From contig JAZLFM010000048.1 of NCBI GenBank assembly GCA_045615765.1, positions 6,552 to 70,551 of the forward strand: DNA of 64,000 bases, written 5' to 3'. Positions 33,846 to 43,221 of the stretch are shown here, piece after piece. Numbering within the stretch: position 1 is the stretch's first letter; each line of letters starts with the position of its first letter. The stretch is from UBA1715 sp045615765. GTDB lineage: Bacteria; Bacteroidota; Bacteroidia; Bacteroidales; UBA1715. The notes beneath the pieces are model-generated. The model ran no database searches, was not told the DNA's origin, and saw only the letters and a list, made by a program, of their open reading frames with translations. The translations under genes were made by a program, and so were the position numbers.

Positions 33846-35684
33846 TTATTGAATTTTCATCAAAACATCGTCTTCGTCAACGTCGTCACCAGAGTTACGA
33901 CAGATTTCAACAACTTTACCATCGCAAGGTGCTGCAACAGCATTGAATACTTTCATTGCTTCAATGTAACCGATGATGTCACCTTGTTTTACTGTATCAC
34001 CAACGGCAACAGCTTTAGAAGATGAATCTTTAGTTTTAAAGAATTTTCCTGAAATTGGAGCTATTACATCAGTTGCATTTCCAGAAACAGGGGCAGAAGC
34101 TTGTGCAGCTTTTGGTGCATCTGCTTTTGGAGCATCGTAGCTAACTGTTACAGCATATTTTTCTCCGTTTACGTCAACTGTTAATGTTTGAGGTTTTAAA
34201 GAACCTGCACCGCCTTGAGCTTTTTCTGCTTTTTTCTTAGCTAATTCAGCCTCGAAGTCAGCTTTTGCTTTACCTGATTTATATGCACGGTATTGTTCTG
34301 GGTGCATAGCCAATTCGAACAATTCTTCGTCGTCTTGACCATATTCCCAACCATTTTCATCCATTTCTTTACGGAATTCATCCAATTTGTCTGGATATAG
34401 ATCTTGTGGATTTCCAGTGAAGAATTCACGACCTTGTTTAGCAGCCAATTCTTTAATTTCAGGTGCAACTTCTCCTGGTAATTTACCAGATTTACCTAAA
34501 ATCATATCCCAAATGTTGTCAGCAATCATTGTCCATCTTTCTTGACCTTTTACAGTTTGCATGATGTTGAACAATGCTAAGTTTTTAACATATTGAGAGA
34601 ATGGAGTTACAAGTGGAGGGAAACCTACACGTGGCCAAACGTAAGCAACTTCATCAAACATTTTTACCATCAAATCATCAGTTGTGATTTCTGGTTTACC
34701 TTGTTTTGCTAATGATTTGTTGATGCTTGCCAAGTTTGTAGATAAGTCATTCATCAAACTACCCATCATACCGCCAGGAAGACCTGGAGCAATCAATAAT
34801 GAAGTCAAACGACGGTTAGATTCAGGAATGTAATAACCCAAGAAATCATCCATAAATTCTTGTGTTAATGTTCTTGCACGCATGTATGCAGACATGTTGA
34901 TTTCTGGTACATCAAAACCTGCATCTTTTAACATTTCGCGAACCATGATAACATCAGCGTGTCCTGTACCCCAAGAAAGAGGTTCCATACCAACATCGAT
35001 GATATCGCAACCTGCTTTTGCAACTTCCAAAATAGAAGCTGGAGTAAAACCAGGACCTGTTTGGCCGTGATATTGAATTGTAATGTTAGGATATTTTGAT
35101 TTAATGTATGAAACGATTTTTCCTAATGAAACAGGACGACCGATACCTGCCATATCTTTCATACAGATTTCGTCAGCACCATTAGCGATAAGTTCGTCTG
35201 CTAAATTACAATAGTATTCAACTGTGTGAACTTTAGAAACTGTCAAACATAGAGTTGCTTGTGCAATCATACCAGCTTCTTTCGCATATTTGATAGAGTC
35301 GATAATGTTACGAGTATCGTTCAAACCGCAGAAACAACGAGTGATATCAACACCTTGTGCTTTTTTAACTTTGTAGAATAATTTGCGAACATCTACAGGC
35401 ACAGGGCTCATACGTAAACCGTTTAATGCACGGTCTAGCATGTGTGTTTGAATACCAGCTTCTTTAAATGGTTTTGTCCATTCACGAACGGCTTTGTTTG
35501 GATTTTCTCCATATAGTAAATTGACTTGTTCGAATCCACCACCATTAGTTTCAACTCTTGCAAAGCAACCCATCTTTACGATTTCTGGAGCAATGCGAAC
35601 TAATTGGTCAACACGTGGCTGGTACTTACCAGAACTTTGCCACATATCTCTGTATACCAAAGAAAACTTAATCTCTCGACCCAT
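33846..35684 (-). CDS. oadA: Oxaloacetate decarboxylase alpha subunit with biotin carrier domain (OadA)
   Basis: A 612-residue carboxyltransferase with fused biotin carrier. The TIM-barrel domain (about 1-300) has the Lys in CMKDMAGIG; the PYC_OADA helical region follows. A Pro/Ala linker (about 520-540) leads to the biotinyl domain, with the biotin Lys in EAMKVFNAV near 575. Two departures from the common OadA/pyruvate-carboxylase motifs are visible: RDMWQS instead of RDAHQS, and YHGQTG where a metal-binding HxH is expected. Context between OadG and OadB supports a decarboxylase role. Confidence 0.92.
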   Translation of the reverse strand: MGREIKFSLVYRDMWQSSGKYQPRVDQLVRIAPEIVKMGCFARVETNGGGFEQVNLLYGENPNKAVREWTKPFKEAGIQTHMLDRALNGLRMSPVPVDVRKLFYKVKKAQGVDITRCFCGLNDTRNIIDSIKYAKEAGMIAQATLCLTVSKVHTVEYYCNLADELIANGADEICMKDMAGIGRPVSLGKIVSYIKSKYPNITIQYHGQTGPGFTPASILEVAKAGCDIIDVGMEPLSWGTGHADVIMVREMLKDAGFDVPEINMSAYMRARTLTQEFMDDFLGYYIPESNRRLTSLLIAPGLPGGMMGSLMNDLSTNLASINKSLAKQGKPEITTDDLMVKMFDEVAYVWPRVGFPPLVTPFSQYVKNLALFNIMQTVKGQERWTMIADNIWDMILGKSGKLPGEVAPEIKELAAKQGREFFTGNPQDLYPDKLDEFRKEMDENGWEYGQDDEELFELAMHPEQYRAYKSGKAKADFEAELAKKKAEKAQGGAGSLKPQTLTVDVNGEKYAVTVSYDAPKADAPKAAQASAPVSGNATDVIAPISGKFFKTKDSSSKAVAVGDTVKQGDIIGYIEAMKVFNAVAAPCDGKVVEICRNSGDDVDEDDVLMKIQ

Positions 35685-35725
35685 AATACGTTTTATGTTA
35701 ATTAATTATACTCTTTTATTCTTAT

Positions 35726-35974
35726 TTATAGTTTTTTTACATCAGTAACGTTGCCTTTGCCGCCAGTAACGGTAGAAACTGCAGAACATATTGCAGAATA
35801 CACATTTGCGTTTATTGCTGGAGCTGCCGCCGCACTAGGTTTTGCCGCAACTTGTTCTTCTGGGAAGAATTTGTTGATGAAAATAATTATGCCATTTCCT
35901 AGTAATACAACAAGGATTAGGACTAAAAATACGGTAAGCATACCTACCAACATTAGAAATAACGCTTGTGCCAT
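35726..35974 (-). CDS. oadG: Oxaloacetate decarboxylase gamma subunit (OadG)
   Basis: An 82-residue small subunit. One N-terminal transmembrane helix (ALFLMLVGMLTVFLVLILVVLLGNGIII) is followed by an Ala/Pro-rich linker and a soluble tail. This is the shape of OadG, which assembles the alpha and beta subunits. It is the first gene of the operon; the alpha subunit starts 41 nt downstream. Confidence 0.88.
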   Translation of the reverse strand: MAQALFLMLVGMLTVFLVLILVVLLGNGIIIFINKFFPEEQVAAKPSAAAAPAINANVYSAICSAVSTVTGGKGNVTDVKKL

Positions 35975-36378
35975 AATATTTCTCTTCTTATAGTTAAAAA
36001 ATCGTTGCGAATTTATGAAATTTCTCCGTATTTAGGTAATAATTTTAAACTAAATTTTGGTGTTTTTTATTTGGCAAGTTACAATTGAAAAGTTTTTTTC
36101 TAAAAATAGGAAATGATATATTACTTAGCTGTAAAGATTCTTCGCTACGCTCAGAAAGACGGAGAAAACGCAAATAAGTGAAAGGGAAAAGAAGCACTGT
36201 CGTTCCGAACGGAGTGAGGAATCTCTCCTTGACATAATACTGCCAACTTGTATAGTATCCCCAAAGAAATATTTATATCAGTTGATTCTTCAAAGTGTTA
36301 AATGTTGTTAACGAAAGAACTGTTTAGGGGTGTTATCGAGATTGACATTTGAAAAAAACAACAATTAGTTGTGCTTTT
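35975..36378. other. Intergenic region of about 400 nt holding a repeat element
   Basis: No coding frame is credible here. It contains the upstream region of oadG (no clear promoter match) and the inverted-repeat element at 36135-36225. The stretch next to the HD gene is AT-rich with no further structure that I can support. Confidence 0.6.
36135..36225. repeat. Imperfect inverted-repeat (REP-like) element
   Basis: AGATTCTTCGCTACGCTCAG at 36135-36154 and the inverted form at 36199-36225 (GTTCCGAACGGAGTGAGGAA inside it) match at about 20 of 26 positions. The core resembles the widespread Bacteroidota intergenic repeat with TTCGCTNCGCTCAGAA. The sequence differs from the element at 32388, so it is a second class. 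Confidence 0.6.
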
Positions 36379-37038
36379 TTATTCTTGCTTGTCTGTTCCC
36401 CATTCTTTTAAAAATTCATCTATGAATTGTAAAAGAAACTGATGTCGTGGTTCTGCCATTTCTTTCGCTGTTGGGGTATTCATAAGATATTTTAACTTCA
36501 GTAGCTTTTCATAGAAATGGTTTAGCGTAGGACCGTTTGATTTTCTGTACTCTTCGGCGTTAGAGAAATCTTGTGGTTCTATTTCTGGATTGTATAATTC
36601 TCTATTTTTGAAACCTCCATAATGGAATGCGCGGGCAATACCAATTGCTCCAATAGCATCTAAACGATCTGCGTCTTGTACAATAGCACATTCAATTGAA
36701 GGAATTCCGTTGGAATTAAAACCTCCTTTATAGGATATGTTTTGAATAATATCAATGATCCTTTTTATTTCAGCAGTCTTGAACTTTGCTTTCTTTAAGA
36801 TGTTTTCGGTAAGTTTTAGACCTATGATTGTATTGCCATTGCTGAATTTTTCGTCGGAGACATCATGGAGTAGAGCTGCTGCTTGAATAATAACAAGTTC
36901 TCCGCCTTCGGTTTGTGCTATTTGTTCCGCATTTCTACAAACTCGTATGGCGTGGGAATAATCATGACCACATTCTGCGTTTTGTAGGGTTCTTTTTACT
37001 TCGTTTTGTATTGTTACTATTCGTTTATCAACTTCCAT
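36379..37038 (-). CDS. HD-domain phosphohydrolase
   Basis: A 219-residue HD-superfamily protein. The metal-binding residues are seen in GHDYSHAIRVCRNAE, in AALLHDVSDEKF (the HD pair near 60), and in IVQDADRLDAIGAIGIAR (the distal Asp near 125). The pattern matches the YedJ/YpgQ type. The start MEVDKR at 37038 is 10 nt after the stop of the sugar transferase gene; an upstream Met would overlap that gene. The substrate, perhaps a nucleotide, is unknown. Confidence 0.85.
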   Translation of the reverse strand: MEVDKRIVTIQNEVKRTLQNAECGHDYSHAIRVCRNAEQIAQTEGGELVIIQAAALLHDVSDEKFSNGNTIIGLKLTENILKKAKFKTAEIKRIIDIIQNISYKGGFNSNGIPSIECAIVQDADRLDAIGAIGIARAFHYGGFKNRELYNPEIEPQDFSNAEEYRKSNGPTLNHFYEKLLKLKYLMNTPTAKEMAEPRHQFLLQFIDEFLKEWGTDKQE

Positions 37039-37048
37039 ATTTTCTTTT

Positions 37049-38473
37049 TTAAACACCTTCTCCGGAAACAACAGTTTTTATGGTGTAGATAAGTATTTTT
37101 ATATCTAAATAAACCGACATGTTTTCTATGTAGATTATGTCATATTTCATACGGCTTGCCATTTCTTCTGGACTTTGAGCATATCCGTATTTTACTTGTC
37201 CTAAAGATGTGATTCCTGGTTTAACTTTTTGTAAATGAGTATAATGCGGTGCTATTTTTACAATTTGGTCAATGAAGAATTGACGTTCTGGTCTTGGTCC
37301 GACAAGAGACATGTCTCCTTTTAATACATTGTAAAATTGTGGAATCTCATCTATGCGGAATTTGCGCATAATGTGTCCCCACGGTGTAATTCTTTTATCA
37401 TGTTCAGAGGATAGTTGTGGACCGTCAATTTCGGAATCAATATACATTGAACGGAATTTATAAATGAAAAAAGGTTTACCGTATTGCCCAATTCGTTCTT
37501 GTTTGTAAAAAACAGGACCTTTTGAGGAACATGCAACCATTATTGCCGTAAATAGATATATAGGTGAACCAAGAATCAAAACAAGAATGGAAACGAGAAT
37601 GTCTAAAAATCGTTTTAATTTCTCTTGCCAAGTAGGCATTACATTCTGCGAGATGATAATCAATGGTTCGTCATGTATTGATTCTAAGGTTACGCGTCCA
37701 GTGATGATGTCGCAGTTGTCGGGAATTGCTTTTATAATAGCTTTTGTTCCTAGAAGACAATGCAAGATGTGTTCAATATAGCCGTGTTCTTTTGTGTCTA
37801 TTGCAATAATGATTTCTTCTATTTTTTTATCTGCTAAAATGTTTTTTACGTCATCGATTTTCCCAAGATGTGGCATGTAGTCTGCCATTTGGTATTTTTC
37901 TTGGTTTATAACATTTACGAAACCTATAAATTTATTTCCTGTCGATTTCTTTGCACTAATTAATCGTTTATATAGCTTTTCAGCTTTTTCGTTGCTGCCA
38001 ACAAGTAATGTATTGAAACCAATCTTTCGGGAACTAATTTTATTTTTTGTTCTGGTTGTTATAATAAAACGGGGAATGTATGTTGTACAAAAATGTACTG
38101 CAAAAAGTATTAGATAGGAGTAATAGTATGCCTGATAATTTACAACATTGTCGTTAAGTATAATGGTAAAAAATAAAATTAGTGATCCTATTAATGTTAC
38201 CAATAGTGTGTTGAAAAATTCTCGTAGTCTTGATTTCCGATAAATGTTTTTGTAATAGCCACTTAGATAATATAATGCCAACCACATGAGTGGTATTGCT
38301 ATTAATCCATGTCTAAAGTTGATGTCTAAGATGATTAATCCTTTCATTTCAGGAAACTCAAGATAATATGCGTCAATATAGTCGTTCCTGAGTATAAAGA
38401 ACAGTGTCCACGAAATGATAGCCGTAGCTAAATCACAACATATGTATAATAATGTCTGTCTAGTCTTATTCAT
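37049..38473 (-). CDS. Undecaprenyl-phosphate glycosyl-1-phosphate transferase (WcaJ-like)
   Basis: A 474-residue polyisoprenyl-phosphate hexose-1-phosphate transferase. Four N-terminal transmembrane helices are followed by a Rossmann-like CoA-binding-type domain (NTLLVGSNEKAEKLYKRL near 155). A fifth helix (LVSILVLILGSPIYLFTAIMVA) leads to the catalytic domain, with VFYKQERIGQYGKPFFIYKFRSM, KFRIDEIPQFYNVLKGDMSLVGPRPE and KVKPGITSLGQVKYG. It starts surface polysaccharide or glycan assembly by transferring the first sugar phosphate to the lipid carrier. ATG 38473 was chosen to precede the first helix. Confidence 0.92.
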   Translation of the reverse strand: MNKTRQTLLYICCDLATAIISWTLFFILRNDYIDAYYLEFPEMKGLIILDINFRHGLIAIPLMWLALYYLSGYYKNIYRKSRLREFFNTLLVTLIGSLILFFTIILNDNVVNYQAYYYSYLILFAVHFCTTYIPRFIITTRTKNKISSRKIGFNTLLVGSNEKAEKLYKRLISAKKSTGNKFIGFVNVINQEKYQMADYMPHLGKIDDVKNILADKKIEEIIIAIDTKEHGYIEHILHCLLGTKAIIKAIPDNCDIITGRVTLESIHDEPLIIISQNVMPTWQEKLKRFLDILVSILVLILGSPIYLFTAIMVACSSKGPVFYKQERIGQYGKPFFIYKFRSMYIDSEIDGPQLSSEHDKRITPWGHIMRKFRIDEIPQFYNVLKGDMSLVGPRPERQFFIDQIVKIAPHYTHLQKVKPGITSLGQVKYGYAQSPEEMASRMKYDIIYIENMSVYLDIKILIYTIKTVVSGEGV

Positions 38474-38521
38474 AGAACATCGTTGGTTGCAAATATGAAA
38501 CAAATTTTTGTATTATGTTCT

Positions 38522-39517
38522 TTACTCAGAACAATTTTGACACATGTCAATTTTTTTTCTATTTGTAAAAACGGCTTTTCGTATCAAATCGTATTTTTCG
38601 GAGTTCCAAATTTCTTCGAAAGTTTGTTTTTTTATGTTTCCAAAAGTGAATGTATGATTCTTGTCAAAACAGCAAGGTAATACATTCCCATTCCAGGCTA
38701 CAATGCAACTGCACCACATTTTCCAGCAGTTGTTTTTAAGTTCTTTTTTTATGGTTATTTTGCCTTCATGTATGGTATATCTACTGTTTCTTTGTGAAGG
38801 AAGCATATCCATATTTTTCTCGTCGTAGAATTGTGCTGTTTTGAATTTGATGATGTCGGCACCAAATTGTTTGCCTATTTCTTGTATGTCTTTTGTATGA
38901 TTTTCTGTATGCTTAAATAATAGACATTGTAGTTCTACAAGAGGTAGGTTGCTGTTATTTCTTTTTTTTGCTTCTTGAATGGCTTGCATTCCGTTTAAAA
39001 CTTTTTGGAAAGAACCGTTTCTTCTATATTTTTCGTATGTTTCTTGATTGTAGCCGTCTAAAGAAATTATAAGTTTCGTTAGACCTGATTTTACGATTTC
39101 ATCAGCGTTTTCGTTTGTGATGAAGTGTGCATTTGTCGATATAGAAGTAAGAATTTTCGCCTTATGTGCTTGTTGTATTATTGTAATAGTCTGTTTGTTT
39201 ATGAATGGCTCTCCTTGAAAATAGAGATTTGCAAAGATTGTGTGTTGCTTGATTTGTGGTAAAAGTTTTTCGCAAATGTTTACATCCATTTGTCCTTTTT
39301 CAACTATACTACTTTTGTTCCCTGTTGGGCATTCTGGGCATTGTAGGTTGCAAATATTTGTTGGTTCAATGCTGATAAAAGCTGGTCTTCCTTTTAGTTG
39401 AACTTTTTTGAAAAGGATAGAGTAGGTGTATGAATAATATAGTCGTATAAAATTCCAAATCCTTGAAAAAGAAAGGCTTTTAAGTACTTGTAATGCAAAA
39501 ATAATGTAGAACTTCAT
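38522..39517 (-). CDS. Radical SAM protein with SPASM domain
   Basis: A 331-residue radical SAM enzyme. The cluster motif CNLQCPEC is at about 57-64, GEPFINKQ and SISTNAHFI follow in the barrel, and LIISLDGYNQETYEKYR is typical of SPASM-type proteins. The C-terminal SPASM region has Cys in CWKMWCSC, GNVLPCC and MCQNC. It lies 48 nt upstream of the sugar transferase on the same strand, so it may act on the same surface glycan or a linked peptide. The substrate is unknown. Confidence 0.88.
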   Translation of the reverse strand: MKFYIIFALQVLKSLSFSRIWNFIRLYYSYTYSILFKKVQLKGRPAFISIEPTNICNLQCPECPTGNKSSIVEKGQMDVNICEKLLPQIKQHTIFANLYFQGEPFINKQTITIIQQAHKAKILTSISTNAHFITNENADEIVKSGLTKLIISLDGYNQETYEKYRRNGSFQKVLNGMQAIQEAKKRNNSNLPLVELQCLLFKHTENHTKDIQEIGKQFGADIIKFKTAQFYDEKNMDMLPSQRNSRYTIHEGKITIKKELKNNCWKMWCSCIVAWNGNVLPCCFDKNHTFTFGNIKKQTFEEIWNSEKYDLIRKAVFTNRKKIDMCQNCSE

Positions 39518-39565
39518 AGACTATAATTTCGTTGCGAATATACACAAAAGACAAATAGAAGGAAA

Positions 39566-39595
39566 TAAAAAAGGCTGCCCTAATGGACAGCCTTT
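39566..39595 (-). terminator. Terminator after frdB
   Basis: On the minus strand AAAGGCTGTCC pairs with GGGCAGCCTTT, followed by a run of T. It ends the frdCAB transcript ahead of the radical SAM gene. Confidence 0.85.
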
Positions 39596-39614
39596 GATTA
39601 TACAGACAATTATC

Positions 39615-40376
39615 TTAGTCTTGGAATTTTGCGCATAAGAATTCTCTGTTAAGGCGTGCAATGTTTGAAATAGATACGCCTTTTGGACATTCTGCTTCGC
39701 AAGCACCTGTGTTAGTACAGTTACCGAAACCAAGTTCGTCCATTTTAGCAACCATTGCTTTTGCACGACGAGCTGCTTCTACACGACCTTGTGGAAGAAG
39801 TGCCAATTGAGAAACTTTTGCAGAAACGAACAACATAGCTGAACCGTTTTTACAAGTTGCAACGCAAGCACCGCAACCGATACAAGAAGCAGCATCCATT
39901 GCTTCGTCAGCATCTTTCTTAGGAATTGGAATTGCATTTCCATCAGGAACACCACCAGTGTTTACCGAAATGAAACCACCAGCAGCCATGATTTTGTCGT
40001 ATGCGCTACGGTCAACCATCAAGTCTTTGATTACAGGGAAACCTGCAGAACGCCATGGTTCAACAGTAATAGTATCACCGTCTTTAAATTTACGCATATG
40101 CAACTGGCAAGTTGTTACGTGATCGTCTGGACCATGTGCATGACCATTGATGTAAAGGCTACACATACCACAGATACCTTCACGGCAATCGTGGTCAAAT
40201 GCAACAGGTTCTTTACCTTCATTGATAAGTTGTTCGTTAAGAACATCCATCATTTCCAAGAAAGAACTATTTGGAGAAATTCCTTTTAATTCGTTTGTTT
40301 CAAAATGACCTGCTTCTTTTGGACCTTTTTGTCTCCAAACTTTTACAGTTAAATTCAAGTTTTGTACTTCGCTCAT
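39615..40376 (-). CDS. frdB: Fumarate reductase/succinate dehydrogenase iron-sulfur subunit
   Basis: A 253-residue electron-transfer subunit. The [2Fe-2S] ligands are in CREGICGMCSLYINGHAHG plus the Cys in TTCQLHM (about 65-98). The [4Fe-4S] motif is CIGCGACVATC (near 147). The next cluster ligands are CTNTGACEAECPKGVS near 210. It passes electrons between the cytochrome b subunit and FrdA. It is the last gene of a three-gene operon. Confidence 0.94.
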   Translation of the reverse strand: MSEVQNLNLTVKVWRQKGPKEAGHFETNELKGISPNSSFLEMMDVLNEQLINEGKEPVAFDHDCREGICGMCSLYINGHAHGPDDHVTTCQLHMRKFKDGDTITVEPWRSAGFPVIKDLMVDRSAYDKIMAAGGFISVNTGGVPDGNAIPIPKKDADEAMDAASCIGCGACVATCKNGSAMLFVSAKVSQLALLPQGRVEAARRAKAMVAKMDELGFGNCTNTGACEAECPKGVSISNIARLNREFLCAKFQD

Positions 40377-40415
40377 AACTCGATATTTTTAATCCTTACG
40401 GGTGTTTACAATAGA

Positions 40416-42353
40416 TTATTTATAATTTCTTTGTTTTAATTCGCAATATTCGAATTTCAATTCTTCCTTGTGAAGTTCAGGTTCTGCGTCAACACCTTTG
40501 AATTCCCAAGCACCAACATATGCGTACTTGTCATCTTGACGAAGAGCTTCACCTTCTTCTGTTTGGTATTCTTCACGGAAGTGACCACCACAAGATTCTT
40601 CACGGTGTAAAGCGTCACGTGCGATTAATTCTCCTAATTCTAGGAAGTCAGCAACACGGTTTGCTTTTTCAAGTTCAACATTCAATTCGTCAGCGTTTCC
40701 TGGAATACGAACTTTTTCCCAGAATTCTTTGCGAAGTTCTTGAATCATTTTGATACCTTCTTGAAGACCTTCTCTTGTACGACCCATACCAACATGTTCC
40801 CACATGATATGTCCTAATTTCTTGTGAATGCTATCAACTGATTCAGTACCCTTAACATTCATAAGTTTTTGGATGTGAGCCTTAACTTCTTCTTTAACTT
40901 TTGCGAATTCGCCAGAGTTAGTGTCCATTCTTGGAGTGTGAAGTTCGTCAGCAAGATAGTTTTGTACTGTGTATGGCAATACGAAGTAACCATCAGACAA
41001 ACCTTGCATCAATGCAGAAGCACCAAGACGGTTTGCACCGTGGTCTGAGAAGTTTGCTTCACCAGCTGCGAATAAACCAGGGATAGTTGTTTGTAGTTCG
41101 TAGTCAACCCAGATACCACCCATTGTATAGTGGATAGCAGGGTAGATTTTCATTGGAGTTTCGTATGGATTGTCGTTAGTAATCTTTTCATACATTTGGA
41201 ACAAGTTACCATAGCGAGCTTCAACAACATCTTTACCTAATCTTTCAATTGCATATTTGAAATCCAAGAATACAGCACCGCCGTTTTCTACACCGAAACC
41301 GTGGTCGCAACGTTCTTTAGCTGCACGAGAAGCAACGTCACGAGGTACAAGGTTACCGAATGCAGGGTAGCGTCTTTCCAAGTAGAAGTCGCGATCTTCG
41401 TCTGGAATATCTTGAGCTTTTTTCTTTCCGTTACGGATAGCTTCTGCATCTTCAGCTTTTTTAGGAGCCCAGATACGACCATCGTTACGTAAAGATTCTG
41501 ACATCAAAGTCAATTTTGATTGGAATTCACCGTGTACTGGAATACAAGTAGGGTGGATTTGGATGTAGCAAGGGTTTGCGAAATATGCACCTTTCTTGTA
41601 AGCTTTCCATGCTGCCGAACCATTAGATCCCATAGCGTTTGTAGAAAGGAAAAATACGTTTCCGTAACCACCAGTTGCTAGGATTACTGCATGTCCGAAA
41701 TGAGCATCGATTTCACCTGTGATAAGGTTACGAGTTACGATACCACGACATTTACCGTCAACAACAACGATATCCATCATTTCTGTACGAGGATACATTT
41801 TTACTGTACCTTTACCGATTTGACGGCTTAATGCGCTATATGCACCCAACAACAATTGTTGACCTGTTTGACCTTTTGCATAGAATGTACGAGATACTTG
41901 CGCACCACCGAATGAACGGTTAGCCAACAACCCTCCGTAATCACGTGCGAAAGGAACACCTTGTGCAACACATTGGTCGATGATGTTGTTACTTACTTCA
42001 GCCAAACGGTAAACGTTAGCTTCACGAGCACGGTAGTCACCACCTTTGATTGTATCGTAGAACAAGCGATAAACGCTGTCACCATCGTTTTGATAGTTCT
42101 TTGCAGCGTTGATACCACCTTGTGCTGCGATAGAGTGAGCACGACGTGGGCTATCTTGGTAGCAGAAACATTTTACATTGAAACCAAGTTCACCAAGAGA
42201 AGCAGCTGCAGCACCACCAGCAAGACCTGAACCTACAACAATAACGTCAAGTTTACGTTTGTTAGCAGGGTTTACAAGTTTTTGGTGAGCTTTGTAGTTA
42301 GACCATTTTTCATATAAATGACCTTCTGGAATTTTACTATCTAAAGTTGCCAT
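40416..42353 (-). CDS. frdA: Fumarate reductase/succinate dehydrogenase flavoprotein subunit
   Basis: A 645-residue flavoprotein. The dinucleotide-binding motif is VIVVGSGLAGGAAAASLGE, and the His for covalent FAD is in RRAHSIAAQGGINA. Substrate-binding and catalytic segments are IQIHPTCIPVHGEF, YPAFGNLVPRDVASRA, KIYPAIHYTMGGIWVD and GEANFSDHGANRLGASALMQG. In anaerobic Bacteroidales this complex mostly reduces fumarate; direction cannot be read from sequence alone. Confidence 0.95.
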   Translation of the reverse strand: MATLDSKIPEGHLYEKWSNYKAHQKLVNPANKRKLDVIVVGSGLAGGAAAASLGELGFNVKCFCYQDSPRRAHSIAAQGGINAAKNYQNDGDSVYRLFYDTIKGGDYRAREANVYRLAEVSNNIIDQCVAQGVPFARDYGGLLANRSFGGAQVSRTFYAKGQTGQQLLLGAYSALSRQIGKGTVKMYPRTEMMDIVVVDGKCRGIVTRNLITGEIDAHFGHAVILATGGYGNVFFLSTNAMGSNGSAAWKAYKKGAYFANPCYIQIHPTCIPVHGEFQSKLTLMSESLRNDGRIWAPKKAEDAEAIRNGKKKAQDIPDEDRDFYLERRYPAFGNLVPRDVASRAAKERCDHGFGVENGGAVFLDFKYAIERLGKDVVEARYGNLFQMYEKITNDNPYETPMKIYPAIHYTMGGIWVDYELQTTIPGLFAAGEANFSDHGANRLGASALMQGLSDGYFVLPYTVQNYLADELHTPRMDTNSGEFAKVKEEVKAHIQKLMNVKGTESVDSIHKKLGHIMWEHVGMGRTREGLQEGIKMIQELRKEFWEKVRIPGNADELNVELEKANRVADFLELGELIARDALHREESCGGHFREEYQTEEGEALRQDDKYAYVGAWEFKGVDAEPELHKEELKFEYCELKQRNYK

Positions 42354-42378
42354 AATAAATGTTTTTCGAAGTTAATAA

Positions 42379-43053
42379 TTAAAGACTTTGACAAAATGCA
42401 ACGATAACAACTGCGGCAAAAGCACCACAAACTACTGTTGCAAAAATATCGCTGATACATTTTAAACGTGACATCCAAATTTTGTTGTTCCAACCAATTG
42501 TTTGTAATGCACTCCAAAATCCGTGAGTTAAGTGGAACCAAAGAGCAACCAACCAAACAATGTAAATAATAGCGATAGGAGCTTGGCTGAAGTAGAACTT
42601 AATCCATGCTGCACCGTCAGTAGCTGCAAATTGATTTTCTATACCTGCTAATTCTGCGAACATCATTTTGTACCAGAAATGAGAAAGGTGAAGAATAATA
42701 CCGATTAAAACGATTATACCTAAAACAAGCATGTTCTTTGATGCCCATTCAACGCTAGCTGGACGAACTTGACTATCGTATTTTTCTGTTCCACGTGCTT
42801 TCTTGTTTTGGTAAGAAAGAATGAATGCGTATACGATATGAACAAGAGTTCCGACTGCCAAAACAGCTGTACCGGCAAGTGCATACCAGTTAGTGCCTAG
42901 GAATTCACAAACAGCATTGTAAGCTTCGCCAGAAAAAATCGCAACTAAGTTCATAGATGCGTGAAATGTAAGAAACAGGATTAGGAAAAGTCCTGTGATA
43001 CTCATCAGGAACTTTTTCCCGATAGAAGAACTAAGTAAATTTGGGTTTGACAT
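42379..43053 (-). CDS. frdC: Fumarate reductase/succinate dehydrogenase cytochrome b subunit
   Basis: A 224-residue membrane anchor with five transmembrane helices. Candidate heme ligands are the His residues in LTFHASMNL, GTLVHIVYAF, GIILHLSHFWYK and WFHLTHGFWSALQ. A single five-helix subunit with two hemes is the type B (Wolinella/Bacteroides-like) arrangement. It is the first gene of the operon, 25 nt before frdA. Confidence 0.93.
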   Translation of the reverse strand: MSNPNLLSSSIGKKFLMSITGLFLILFLTFHASMNLVAIFSGEAYNAVCEFLGTNWYALAGTAVLAVGTLVHIVYAFILSYQNKKARGTEKYDSQVRPASVEWASKNMLVLGIIVLIGIILHLSHFWYKMMFAELAGIENQFAATDGAAWIKFYFSQAPIAIIYIVWLVALWFHLTHGFWSALQTIGWNNKIWMSRLKCISDIFATVVCGAFAAVVIVAFCQSL

Positions 43054-43092
43054 AAAAATTAATTTTTAAGTTTTGAATTTTATTTGTTTTTG

Positions 43093-43125
43093 CAAAAATA
43101 CAATTTTTACGAAATTTCAAGCAAA
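43093..43125 (-). promoter_or_regulatory. Promoter of frdCAB
   Basis: On the minus strand TTTG (43122-43125) is followed after 21 nt by TATTTTTG (43093-43100), close to the two-part Bacteroidota promoter. It lies about 40 nt upstream of frdC. Confidence 0.6.
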
Positions 43126-43183
43126 AGTTACCGTATATATTGTTAATATTTTTCGGTATGATGCAAAATGAATTTAATTTTAT

Positions 43184-43191
43184 TATTTTTG
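43184..43191 (+). promoter_or_regulatory. Putative -7 promoter element of glyS
   Basis: TATTTTTG (TAnnTTTG) lies 30 nt before the ATG at 43222. It decides the start: an in-frame ATG at 43168 would be upstream of the transcript. Confidence 0.55.
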
Positions 43192-43221
43192 CGTGCAAAT
43201 TATATAAGTATAAGGATTACA

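Noticed and set aside
43168..43221. Upstream ATG for glyS at 43168
   Set aside because: It precedes the -7 promoter element at 43184-43191, and MADDLLKK at 43222 fits the usual GlyRS start.
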